Virus record (IMG/VR): IMGVR_UViG_3300013014_000020
Coordinates: 51,295 to 115,294 of that record
Reading direction: 5' to 3' (one strand)
Length of the DNA stretch: 64,000 nucleotides
Origin: a virus
This document shows, piece by piece, positions 34,001 through 41,747 of this stretch. Every line of letters begins with the position of its first letter. Position 1 is the stretch's first letter. Position numbers and translations under genes: made by a program. The notes under the pieces are model-generated. The model ran no database searches, had not been told where the DNA came from, and was given only the letters and a program-made list of their open reading frames with translations.

Positions 34001-35241
34001 AAATCACCAACTAGTCTATCACACCAACCTTTTGATTTTGAATGTGGCCATACAACCCAATACTTCGGTTTTTCTTTTGCGTTAAACTCCCTCCATATTT
34101 TTCCATAACCGTCGGCATCTGTTTTTATTCTTTTGATTTCTTCTTCTTGTGCGTCCATACGATAAATTGTTTCATCTTTATCGTTATGAAATGCAACAAC
34201 TAAAAAATCATAATCGTCTTCTGGTATTTTATCTAATGGGACATCAATACAATGTTTAAATATTCTTAAAAAACTTTCTTTCCATTCTTCTTCGTTTTTA
34301 TAATCATATGGGTTTGGTGGATAATTTTTATCTATTGTATATTGTTGTACGGATCTTTTCTCAAAAAGAACACCAGAATATTTTTCGTAATCACCAACTG
34401 TCCTCACATTTCCAAAACCATATTTTAATTCACCATCATATTTTTCACCATCAACCCCCAAAACTTTTCTGTTTTTACTATGTGAACTTTCATTTTTCTT
34501 ATACCATACACTATCATCATCCCACTGTTTTGTTCTACCTTTTCTTGTGTATTCGTGATAAATAACAATTTTATGTGGATGGAATAAATCATATCCGTGC
34601 GTGTAAGCACGAACAGCAATTGATATTTCTTCTCCGTGAAAATAATATTCCGGATCATGCTGAACCTCAACTGAAAATTCACCTAACGTGAAACAAAAAT
34701 GCGCCGAATAAAATCTTGCTGGGATTGGTTTTTGCAACTCTTGCCATCCTGGTATTACTTCTGGTAAAAAGAAAACAACACCTTCTGGTGTAAATCTATC
34801 AAAGACCATTCTCCACGGCTCTTTAACTCTTCCTTGTGGGTCATTTTCTGGGTCAAAAGAAGAAACATATCCTGTTAATAATGGTTTTTTATATCCATCT
34901 TCTTGCAATTCCTTTAACATTTTAATTAAAGTTTCATCCCAATTAGGTTCAAAACGCATATGAGAATCTAATTGTAACGTGTATGTTTCACCACTATATA
35001 ATTGTTGGACTTGATGTCTTGCCCAACAAACACCGGTTGATTCTGTGTACGGTATATTTAAAATTCTAAAACGATTATCATTTTCATATTCAATTAAATC
35101 ATCAAACTTATCATCTGAATGAAATTGTCTAGCAATACCTAATCTTAAATTTTCTGGGTATTTTGCCTTATCCAACATATCTTTAATTGTTGGTATAAGT
35201 TGGGGGTCTCTATAAGACGCGATTTGTATAAATATTGTCAT
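33997..35241 (-). CDS. GT60-type GlcNAc-transferase (PF11397 family)
   Basis: 414 residues. It matches the family of Skp1 hydroxyproline GlcNAc-transferases: IFIQIASYRDPQLIPTIKDM at the start, GIARQFHSDD, STGVCWARHQVQQLYSGETY, the metal and donor site LQLDSHMRFEPNWDE (D92, H94), and later PARFYSAHFCFTLGEFSV, YYFHGEEISIAVRAYTHGYD and FHPHKIVIYHEYTRKGR. In Dictyostelium and Toxoplasma this family adds GlcNAc to hydroxyproline on Skp1; bacterial and viral members exist whose acceptors are mostly unknown. Its neighbours are an HtrL/GT2 enzyme (overlapping by 4 bases) and a small beta protein. A 2OG oxygenase and a Thr/Pro-repeat protein are encoded in the same region. Family assignment is firm; the acceptor is inference. 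Confidence 0.88.
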   Translation of the reverse strand: MTIFIQIASYRDPQLIPTIKDMLDKAKYPENLRLGIARQFHSDDKFDDLIEYENDNRFRILNIPYTESTGVCWARHQVQQLYSGETYTLQLDSHMRFEPNWDETLIKMLKELQEDGYKKPLLTGYVSSFDPENDPQGRVKEPWRMVFDRFTPEGVVFFLPEVIPGWQELQKPIPARFYSAHFCFTLGEFSVEVQHDPEYYFHGEEISIAVRAYTHGYDLFHPHKIVIYHEYTRKGRTKQWDDDSVWYKKNESSHSKNRKVLGVDGEKYDGELKYGFGNVRTVGDYEKYSGVLFEKRSVQQYTIDKNYPPNPYDYKNEEEWKESFLRIFKHCIDVPLDKIPEDDYDFLVVAFHNDKDETIYRMDAQEEEIKRIKTDADGYGKIWREFNAKEKPKYWVVWPHSKSKGWCDRLVGDL

Positions 35242-35257
35242 AATTAGTTAAAAATAA

Positions 35258-35476
35258 CTAACACTGATAAAAATTAAATATTTCACAATTGTTTGAATCA
35301 ATAAGTTTTACAAGTAACGAACCCACGTTATTTAATGGTTGTGGGACATCAAAGATATATGTGGAAATATACGTACCTCCAGAAACTAAATAACAATAAG
35401 TGTTTGTAATATCACAAACATACACATCGTAAGGGGGGTTTCCTGTAACACCGGATATTGTTATTTGGTTTGTCAT
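35258..35476 (-). CDS. Small beta-domain protein
   Basis: 72 residues, MTNQITISGVTGNPPYDVYV start, followed by CDITNTYCYLVSGG and ending IDSNNCEIFNFYQC. The spacing of strands and the four or five cysteines suggest a small beta-sandwich with disulfides or thiols. The first strand (QITISGVTG) resembles the N-terminal strands of the LCIB-fused protein and of the Thr/Pro-repeat protein. It follows two membrane-protein genes and precedes the GT60 gene by 16 bases without a promoter motif, so it is part of that operon. It may be a virion decoration domain or a modified acceptor; there is no direct evidence. Confidence 0.55.
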   Translation of the reverse strand: MTNQITISGVTGNPPYDVYVCDITNTYCYLVSGGTYISTYIFDVPQPLNNVGSLLVKLIDSNNCEIFNFYQC

Positions 35477-35495
35477 ATTTTATATTTCTAACGAC

Positions 35496-35879
35496 TTAAA
35501 AACTTAACAACTCATACAACAAAGAAAAAGCAATACCAAAAAGAACTCTGGATATCATAACACTAAATAAACACATTAATTGTGTTGAGCAAGGTAAAAA
35601 GATAAAAAAGATTCCCCCAAATATAAAAAAGGTTCTTAATAATTTAAAAAGGTGCCACCCGTCAGTTAAACCAACTAACAATGTTTTTGAAAATAAAAAT
35701 TTACGACCTAACGTTGGGTCTCCGTCTTTATACTTATTTCTCCAAGAAATACTTGGATCCCAAAAAAGTTTATTTTTTAACTTAAAAAAATATGACGAAC
35801 CATAGTGAAACTGCAAGGTGTCCATTACGGCTTCGCACATCCCAGCGATTATAAAAAATAAAAAACCTAAATATATCAT
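35496..35879 (-). CDS. Small membrane protein, Bacteroidota-like
   Basis: 127 residues with three likely membrane helices (residues ~3-20, ~65-95 and ~98-122). The loop after the first helix has FHYGSSYFFKLKNKLFWDPS and SWRNKYKDGDPTLGRKF, then VGLTDGWHLFKLLRTFFIF; the FW-(D/N)-P, SW-K/R-NKY and TDGWHL features recur in a family of small membrane proteins I associate with Bacteroidota genomes (from memory, unverified). It overlaps the preceding membrane-protein gene by 4 bases. Possibly acquired from the host; the function is unknown. Its neighbours are glycosyltransferases, so a role at the cell envelope during infection is possible. Confidence 0.62.
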   Translation of the reverse strand: MIYLGFLFFIIAGMCEAVMDTLQFHYGSSYFFKLKNKLFWDPSISWRNKYKDGDPTLGRKFLFSKTLLVGLTDGWHLFKLLRTFFIFGGIFFIFLPCSTQLMCLFSVMISRVLFGIAFSLLYELLSF

Positions 35880-36073
35880 TTTGATTCTTTAATAAAATTT
35901 ATATACCAAACAATAGAGGCGATAAGTCCTCCATAACAAGTAATAAAAACCATAATTTTTAAATATAGGTTATCCAAATAACCATCCATTAACCAAGATG
36001 GGTATAAAACTGACCCAACTAAAAATAAAATGATTAATAACCAAGAAGAAACGTGTAATTTAAAATTTTTCAT
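35876..36073 (-). CDS. Small two-helix membrane protein
   Basis: 65 residues, two hydrophobic segments (residues ~10-28, SWLLIILFLVGSVLYPSW; and ~38-60, LKIMVFITCYGGLIASIVW), with basic residues at both ends (MKNFK..., KESK). No family recognised. It is the first gene of the minus-strand unit that continues with the Bacteroidota-like membrane protein (4-base overlap), the small beta protein and GT60. A TATTTAT motif (36087-36093) lies 13 bases before the ATG, back to back with that of the J-domain gene. Possible roles are superinfection exclusion or envelope modification; nothing in the sequence decides this. Confidence 0.6.
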   Translation of the reverse strand: MKNFKLHVSSWLLIILFLVGSVLYPSWLMDGYLDNLYLKIMVFITCYGGLIASIVWYINFIKESK

Positions 36074-36086
36074 AACCTTTTATTTA

Positions 36087-36133
36087 ATAAATATCACATT
36101 AGTTAATAACCAACAAATTTAAAAAGTATTTAT
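36087..36133. promoter_or_regulatory. Divergent TATTTAT pair: membrane protein / J-domain gene
   Basis: Minus copy at 36087-36093 (TATTTATTAAATAAAAGG, 13 bases before the ATG) and plus copy at 36127-36133, only 4 bases before the J-domain ATG. If this is a -10 element, the J-domain transcript would be nearly leaderless. Confidence 0.65.
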
Positions 36134-36137
36134 TATT

Positions 36138-36686
36138 ATGGATAATAAATTAAAAAATCTAAAATTAGATTTGTTGTTAAAAGAATTAAAACTTTTGGAT
36201 TTGGAAAGGGAGTATGTTGATGAGTTTACAAAACATTACAGACCAATTTTTATGCAGGAATTAACTAAAAACGGTTACAAGGCACAAGTAGTGTCTGGAG
36301 AAACTTTAAATACATCAATTAAAAAAGAAAATAAAATTAATGCTGATGAGAATGAATTAAAAACTATAAAAAATATTTTTAGAAAAATTGCTAAGGTATC
36401 TCATCCAGACAAAACTAAAAATATTTATAAAAATAAATTATATGATGAAGCTCAAATTGCTTACGATAAAAATAATTTATTAGTCCTTTATAAAGTAGCA
36501 AAAAAACTAAATATTGATATTGAGTTAAATGTTAGTAATTTACTACTTATAGAAAAAATAATTAGTGATGAAAAAAAGGAATTGTCGTCCGTTGAAACAT
36601 CCTTTTTATGGATATGGGCTAACACAGAATCACAAGAAAAAAAAGACGAATTAATAAACCAATTTATAAAAAAACACGGGGAATAG
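36138..36686 (+). CDS. J-domain (DnaJ-like) protein
   Basis: 182 residues. A divergent J domain lies at residues ~68-125: helix II IKNIFRKIAKVS, the essential HPD motif (H89-P90-D91) in SHPDKTKN, then helix III LYDEAQIAYDKNNL. J domains stimulate the ATPase of Hsp70 (DnaK) and deliver substrates to it. The N-terminal ~65 residues are helical and may bind the client. The C-terminal part is also helical (LLIEKIISDEKKELSSVETS). It is followed at 2 bases by the DUF2827 gene and shares its transcript. The TATTTAT motif (36127-36133) is only 4 bases from the ATG. It may help fold the large repetitive fibres, which is inference from context. Confidence 0.78.
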   Translation: MDNKLKNLKLDLLLKELKLLDLEREYVDEFTKHYRPIFMQELTKNGYKAQVVSGETLNTSIKKENKINADENELKTIKNIFRKIAKVSHPDKTKNIYKNKLYDEAQIAYDKNNLLVLYKVAKKLNIDIELNVSNLLLIEKIISDEKKELSSVETSFLWIWANTESQEKKDELINQFIKKHGE

Positions 36687-36688
36687 TT

Positions 36689-37873
36689 ATGAAAATAGGA
36701 ATAACACTTGGACTTAAAGATAATCAAGAATCTATATGGACAAACGGAATAAAACAAAACGTTTTGATGTTAACACATCTTTTAAAAAACTCAGAAAAAA
36801 ATTATGATGTCTGTATTTTAAACTCTATGAATATAGATCTTACAGAAAAACCTTCATATCTTGATGGAGTTGATATTCACTACTTTAACGATAAGTTCTT
36901 AGAGATGGATTTATTAATTGTAATGGGCGCTCAAATATTTGATTACCAACTTGAGACATTTAAAAAATCTGGACCAAACAAAAAAGTAGTTTCATATAAG
37001 TGTGGAAATAATTATGTTATTCATATGGAAAACATATTATTTAAACCGAGTGAAGATAAAAAATTCCAATATGAGAGACAATATGATGAAGTTTGGTATG
37101 TACCACAACAAGATGAAGTAAATTCAGGTCTTTACAAAACATTATATCGTACAAATGCCTTTGCTGTCCCTTTTATTTGGTCAGAAAAATTTTTATTTGA
37201 ATCAGTTAGAGAAATCCATAAAGGATTTAAGGAAGGAAAATACACTAAAGACTGGCAGTATGATGCAACAAAAGAAAAAAAGATTTTGGGTATTATGGAA
37301 CCGAATTTGAATATTGTTAAATTTTGTTTAATTCCAGCGATGATTGCAGAAGAATCATATAGAACTATTGAAGGACGACGACATATTGAAAAACTTAGAA
37401 TTACAAATGCTACCACCGTTTCAAAACATAAGGAATTTATGTCTATAATTCAAACATTTGACTTGTTTAAAGAAGGTAAGATAAGTGCTGAATCACGTTA
37501 TCAAACGGCGTATATGTTGACACAACATTTAGATGTATTGATTTGTCATCAGTTATTAAATCCCCTAAATTACTTATATTTAGATGCCGCTTATTTAGGG
37601 TATCCGGTATTACACAATGCCCCAATGTGTAAAGATTTGGGTTACTATTATGAAGGTTCAGATACGGTTGAGGCATCTAAAATATTAAATTATATTTTAA
37701 CTAAACACGATAAAAACATAGATGAGTACAACGAAAAAAACGATAAAGTATTACAACGATATCATATAGACAATCAAGAAGTGGTTAAAACATACGATAT
37801 GTTAATTGAGAACTTATTTAATGGGGGAAATAAGGATTTAGTATATGACCCAATGACCAATTTATACAAATAA
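36689..37873 (+). CDS. DUF2827-like glycosyltransferase-like protein
   Basis: 394 residues. The start MKIGITLGLKDNQESIWTNG, followed by IKQNVLMLTHLLKNSE, fits the DUF2827 family, which looks like a GT-B glycosyltransferase fold. Other typical segments are MDLLIVMGAQI, KKVVSYKCGNNYVIHMENIL, KKILGIMEPNLNIVKFCLIP and, at the presumed donor side, LNYLYLDAAYLGYPVLHNAP. Family members sit in bacterial surface-sugar clusters. It is co-transcribed with a J-domain gene and ends in a strong terminator at 37892-37926. With the GT60, GT8, GT9, GT4 and GT2 enzymes it adds to the window's set of sugar-transfer genes. Enzymatic activity is not proven. Confidence 0.65.
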   Translation: MKIGITLGLKDNQESIWTNGIKQNVLMLTHLLKNSEKNYDVCILNSMNIDLTEKPSYLDGVDIHYFNDKFLEMDLLIVMGAQIFDYQLETFKKSGPNKKVVSYKCGNNYVIHMENILFKPSEDKKFQYERQYDEVWYVPQQDEVNSGLYKTLYRTNAFAVPFIWSEKFLFESVREIHKGFKEGKYTKDWQYDATKEKKILGIMEPNLNIVKFCLIPAMIAEESYRTIEGRRHIEKLRITNATTVSKHKEFMSIIQTFDLFKEGKISAESRYQTAYMLTQHLDVLICHQLLNPLNYLYLDAAYLGYPVLHNAPMCKDLGYYYEGSDTVEASKILNYILTKHDKNIDEYNEKNDKVLQRYHIDNQEVVKTYDMLIENLFNGGNKDLVYDPMTNLYK

Positions 37874-37891
37874 AACAATTTAATATAAATG

Positions 37892-37926
37892 TAAAAAGGG
37901 ACTCTTTCGAGTCCCTTTCTTTTTTG
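37892..37926. terminator. Bidirectional terminator between convergent units
   Basis: A perfect stem AAAGGGACTC / GAGTCCCTTT with TTTC loop is flanked by A-run and T-run, so it can end both the DUF2827 gene (plus) and the coiled-coil fibre gene (minus). Confidence 0.88.
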
Positions 37927-37942
37927 AAAGTTAATCTAACGA

Positions 37943-40405
37943 TTAATACATACCGTAAACAGCAACTTTATCACCTGTTCTAGGAGCAGAAATAAATGTT
38001 ACTGAAGTTGTTGTAATTGTATAATCACCAGCATCTTGTAATAAACCATTCAAGTAAACTGCTTGTGAACCTGTTCTAAGTTCGTTATTGAATGTGAATT
38101 CAGTAACAACACCATTAGCAGTTTCAACTACACCAGCATTTCTAAAATAGATATTAGCAAAATCATCAGCTAATGACAATTCAGCGCTTTCCGCTCTAAC
38201 TACCTCAGTTGACAAGTTAGCAACGATTTCAGTAAATGAATCAATTTCAGTTACGTCGATGTTAGATATCAAGTAAGAAACTTGAGTTGACAATTCTGTA
38301 GCAATTGAATCTTCAGCGTTTTCAGCTCTTACTATCTCAGAAGATAATGCAGTTTCCAATGATCTGTCAATAAATACTCTGGCAGACGTTTCAGTAAATA
38401 AATCATCCTCTAAACTTGCATCAGCATCTTGACGGTTGCTAATTTCTCTATCTATAGCAAATTCTCTAGTTGAAACTTCAGTAGATAAATCAGCTATGAT
38501 TGAATAATCCGCAACAACTCTTCTACTAACTTGAGTTGATAATTCAGTAGATAAACTCGTATCAGCATCTTGACGTGCGTTAGCTTCAGAAGATAAATCA
38601 GACTCTAAACTTGCATCAGCATATGCACGTGCGTCAGCTTCATTATTGATTTCTAAACCAATTGATGTAACCGCAGATAACAATGCGTTATCGTTCTCTA
38701 AATCAATTCCATTAACGAACTCAACGATTTCAGCAAATTGATCTAAATCAACTTCAGAACCATCAAGAATAGCATCAATACGTCCTTGTTCTACAGATAC
38801 TGCAGACGCTAAAGATTGGTCAGCTGCTAAACGAATAGACGCTTCATTATTGATTGCAGTTCCTCTGTTAGAAACTTCAGTAGATAAATTGTTAGTCAAT
38901 ACTAACTCAGCACTCATTGCTCTTGACTCTTCAGCATTAACGTCAGCGATTCTGTTAGAAACTTCAGTAGATAAATTGTTAGTCAATACTAACTCCGCAC
39001 TCATTGCACGAGACTCTTCAGTATCAACATCAGCGATTCTGTTAGAAACTTCAGTAGACAAATCACCTCTTAATACCGCTTCAGCACTAGTTGCACGTGA
39101 TTCCTCAGCATCAACATCAGCTATTCTGTTAGAGATTTCGGTAGACAAGTTAGCAGTAATAGACGCATCAGCAGAAACTCTATCAGATTCTTCGTTTCCT
39201 ATAGAGGTTTCCAATGAAGCATCAGCAGCAGCACGAGCATTCTCTTCAGTATTCACACGTTCTGACAATGAAGTATCAGCAGAATTCATAGTTGAAGTCA
39301 ATTCGGAAACTTCAGCAATTCTTTCTGAAATTTCAGTAGATAATGCAGCATCAACAGATGAATTAGCTATTGATAAGTCAGTTGAAATTTTACCTTCTAA
39401 ACTTGTGTCAGCATTTTCTCTGTTTAACGTTTCAGTTGATAAATCAGACGCTAATGAATTATCACCAGCAATTCTTGCAGATACTTCAGTAGATACAGCA
39501 ACTTCTCTGTTAGCAACTTCAGTTGATAAGTTAGCAGCAACAGAAGCGTCACCAGAAATACGAGCAACTTCTTCTAAAGATACTGCAGCAGTTCTATCAA
39601 CAACTTCAGTTGATAAGTCAGATGCCAAAGATTGGTCAGCAGCAAAACGAGTTGATGCTTCAGCAGATGTTGCGATAGATGCGTTAGTTGCAAGTTCAGT
39701 AATTGCACCATCTAATTCACCATCCATTGATTGGTAAGCAGCAACGATTTCAGTTAATGAATCTAAAGCCGCTGGATCTGTGTTTGAAATAACATAGTTA
39801 ACTTTAGCATTCAATGAAGTTTCAGCAGATTCTGCTCTTGCGATTTCAGAAGATAAATCAGTTTCTAATGAAAGATCAGCCGCGTTCATTGCATTTTCTA
39901 AACTCTCATCACCAACAACTCTTAAAGACGCTTCAGCATCAATGTTGTTTTGTAATGATTGTTCAGCTACCATTGCACGAGATTCTTCAGCATCAACATC
40001 AGCTTCTCTGTTAGCAACTTCAGTAGATAATGCAGTTGCAATTGAATTATCACCAGCAATTCTGTTAGACACTTCAGTAGATACTGCAGCTTCACGGTTT
40101 GTTACTTCTGTAGATAATTTAGTCGCGATTGAGTTATCACCAGCGATTCTGTTAGAAACTTCAGTAGATACTGCTGCTTCACGATTTGCAACTTCTGTAG
40201 ATAAGTTAGAAGTGATTGATTGGTCACCTAAAATACGATTAGATACTTCAGTTGACATTTCTAATGATACGTTAGTATCAATTGATGCAACTGTAGATGT
40301 CAAACCTGAGACATCCGTCATCACTAAACCTGTTGGTGTGGTGATGGTTGCGTTTGTAAGGATTAAGTCCGACTGTCTGTCTAAGACTATTCTAGTATTC
40401 GCCAT
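37943..40405 (-). CDS. Coiled-coil fibre protein with 29-residue repeats
   Basis: 820 residues. The N-terminus (RIVLDRQSDLILTNATITTP) is short. Residues ~45-740 are Ser/Glu/Ala-rich helical repeats such as TEVSNRIADVDAEESRA and TEVANREAAVSTEVSNRI; the best copies are exactly 29 residues (87 bases), four of them in tandem at 38865-39210. This implies a long trimeric or dimeric coiled coil. The C-terminal ~60 residues (VYLNGLLQDAGDYTITTTSV) are a small beta domain shared with the protein at 40936-41721, where it occurs twice. The likely role is a long side fibre or head whisker. No transmembrane or catalytic features are seen. A terminator shared with the convergent DUF2827 gene follows. Confidence 0.72.
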   Translation of the reverse strand: MANTRIVLDRQSDLILTNATITTPTGLVMTDVSGLTSTVASIDTNVSLEMSTEVSNRILGDQSITSNLSTEVANREAAVSTEVSNRIAGDNSIATKLSTEVTNREAAVSTEVSNRIAGDNSIATALSTEVANREADVDAEESRAMVAEQSLQNNIDAEASLRVVGDESLENAMNAADLSLETDLSSEIARAESAETSLNAKVNYVISNTDPAALDSLTEIVAAYQSMDGELDGAITELATNASIATSAEASTRFAADQSLASDLSTEVVDRTAAVSLEEVARISGDASVAANLSTEVANREVAVSTEVSARIAGDNSLASDLSTETLNRENADTSLEGKISTDLSIANSSVDAALSTEISERIAEVSELTSTMNSADTSLSERVNTEENARAAADASLETSIGNEESDRVSADASITANLSTEISNRIADVDAEESRATSAEAVLRGDLSTEVSNRIADVDTEESRAMSAELVLTNNLSTEVSNRIADVNAEESRAMSAELVLTNNLSTEVSNRGTAINNEASIRLAADQSLASAVSVEQGRIDAILDGSEVDLDQFAEIVEFVNGIDLENDNALLSAVTSIGLEINNEADARAYADASLESDLSSEANARQDADTSLSTELSTQVSRRVVADYSIIADLSTEVSTREFAIDREISNRQDADASLEDDLFTETSARVFIDRSLETALSSEIVRAENAEDSIATELSTQVSYLISNIDVTEIDSFTEIVANLSTEVVRAESAELSLADDFANIYFRNAGVVETANGVVTEFTFNNELRTGSQAVYLNGLLQDAGDYTITTTSVTFISAPRTGDKVAVYGMY
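38865..39210 (-). repeat. Four 87-base tandem repeats (29-residue coiled-coil unit)
   Basis: Units start at about 38865, 38952, 39039 and 39126, offset 87 bases each, with long identical cores (CTGTTAGAAACTTCAGTAGA). 29 residues equals 7+11+11, compatible with mixed heptad/hendecad coiled-coil packing. More degenerate units continue to about 40230. Confidence 0.75.
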
Positions 40406-40636
40406 AAAATGGGTTTTAAAAAATTATTTATAAAAATGTGTTCTTTTACACCAAAAAACCTTAACACTAGGTTTTAAGTTTGTTGATAAATAGTATACCA
40501 GAATACCTCTTTAAGAAAAGTATTCTTTAATATAAATTTTTTTATGTGGATAAATATTAGATATTAATAATTGTTAGGAAGAACCCTAAACTTGTTTTCA
40601 TATAAATATATTAATAATTCTAAAAAGACTAAAAAA
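40406..40636. other. AT-rich non-coding gap
   Basis: About 230 bases without a supportable gene between the coiled-coil fibre and the DUF5659-like gene. It contains several ATAAATA/TATTTAT-like words but no clear hairpin terminator or conserved leader; only a variant promoter (TTTTTATAAATAAT) near 40430 precedes the fibre ATG. Confidence 0.5.
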
Positions 40637-40873
40637 TTATAAATTATATAATAAATTTTTTAAATTCTTAATTGAATTGGTATATAAAAGTGGATCACAA
40701 GACCCTCTCTCATTTAAATAATCGTTAACATTTAACATTAAATCCTCTGTTTTATCAAAAACAAAGACCACTCGGTTTTTGCTTTTTTCAACCCTCATTT
40801 TAAAACTTTTTAACCTTAAAAAGGCAGATAAATATAAATCACTTGTTTTGTATTCTAATTCTTGCTCCATCAT
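40637..40873 (-). CDS. DUF5659-like small protein
   Basis: 78 residues (77 from the second ATG). The pattern YKTSDLYLSAFLRLKSFK, then RVVFVFDKTEDLMLNVNDYL, resembles the DUF5659 family of small phage and bacterial proteins: a helix with Thr-Ser-Asp-x-x-Leu-Ala/Ser-Ala/Ser-Phe-Leu, a hairpin, then FVF and a helix. The function of that family is unknown. It is a single-gene unit: a TATTTAT motif (40889-40895) lies 15 bases upstream, and a 230-base AT-rich gap with no visible gene follows. Confidence 0.6.
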   Translation of the reverse strand: MMEQELEYKTSDLYLSAFLRLKSFKMRVEKSKNRVVFVFDKTEDLMLNVNDYLNERGSCDPLLYTNSIKNLKNLLYNL

Positions 40874-40888
40874 TTTTTATTTACTATT

Positions 40889-40895
40889 ATAAATA
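40889..40895 (-). promoter_or_regulatory. TATTTAT before DUF5659-like gene
   Basis: Minus-strand ATATTTATAATAGTAAA, 15 bases before the ATG at 40873. Confidence 0.5.
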
Positions 40896-40935
40896 TGTTA
40901 ATATTTTAGGTTGTGCCAATTTTATAAAAATTTTT

Positions 40936-41721
40936 TTAATAAAATCTATATGAACAAGTAATTTTACTCCAAGAAGTTGGGGCAAGATTAAATGTTATAG
41001 TTTTTCCGTTTATGGTGTAATCATTATTTTCACCAGGATCTTGTAGAAGACCATTTAAATATACGTGATCGCTTCCAGGTTTTGGTAGTGTGCTAAGCTC
41101 AAAAACTTTATTTATTCCGTCAATACCCCCAATCGGATTTTCGTGGTCAATAAAGTTTATTTCACTATAAGTTCTGTAAGTACATAATAATTTACTACCT
41201 ATTTTTGGTGGTTCATTAAATGTTATTGTTTTTCCAACTATTAAATAATCTAATTGTTCACCTTTGTCTTGTAAAAGACCATTATAAAATAAATGTTCTG
41301 AATTTATTTCAGGTGTGAATCTTAATGAAAAAACTTTATTTACACTATCTATGTTTCCAGATATTAATTCTCTATCAATAAACGTGGACGCATTAACTCC
41401 CGGTATTAATAAATTGTCACGTAAATTATTTAAAACCTCTAATTGTGTTGATGATAAAAAAAAGATTTCTTCCCAATCCAAAATATCAAAAGACCAAAAA
41501 TTATTTTTGAGTTTAAAGTACTTTGATCCCCCATTTACACCAACAATCATTCCAGGCCTTCTTCTATCATAAGAAATAAGGTCTAAATCAGATTCTTGGT
41601 CAACATTTCTTAACCCATCTACTCCATACAAAGGATCGGTAACAGCATAGGTATCTAAAGTATCCATTGGCGAAATGAACCCCATAATACCAACACCACC
41701 AATCTTACTAAAATCGGACAT
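40936..41721 (-). CDS. Virion/fibre protein with two VYLNGLLQ domains
   Basis: 261 residues. The first ~110 residues (MGFISPMDTLDTYAVTDPLY, then RRPGMIVGVNGGSKYFKL) look like a fibre attachment region. Two copies of a ~65-residue beta domain follow: HLFYNGLLQDKGEQLDYLIV with KTITFNEPPKIGSKLLCTYR, and HVYLNGLLQDPGENNDYTIN with KTITFNLAPTSWSKITCSYR. The same domain closes the coiled-coil fibre at 37943-40405. Such domains are common C-terminal or spacer elements in phage fibres. The gene lies between the Thr/Pro-repeat protein and the DUF5659 gene. The upstream region has only a weak promoter variant (TATATTTTTGATG). Confidence 0.68.
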   Translation of the reverse strand: MSDFSKIGGVGIMGFISPMDTLDTYAVTDPLYGVDGLRNVDQESDLDLISYDRRRPGMIVGVNGGSKYFKLKNNFWSFDILDWEEIFFLSSTQLEVLNNLRDNLLIPGVNASTFIDRELISGNIDSVNKVFSLRFTPEINSEHLFYNGLLQDKGEQLDYLIVGKTITFNEPPKIGSKLLCTYRTYSEINFIDHENPIGGIDGINKVFELSTLPKPGSDHVYLNGLLQDPGENNDYTINGKTITFNLAPTSWSKITCSYRFY

Positions 41722-41747
41722 CTACATCAAAAATATACATATATTAT

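Noticed and set aside
38850-39737. 295-residue plus-strand frame opposite the coiled-coil fibre
   Set aside because: Antisense shadow of a 29-residue repeat with low stop-codon content; no promoter motif and repeats mirror the sense gene.
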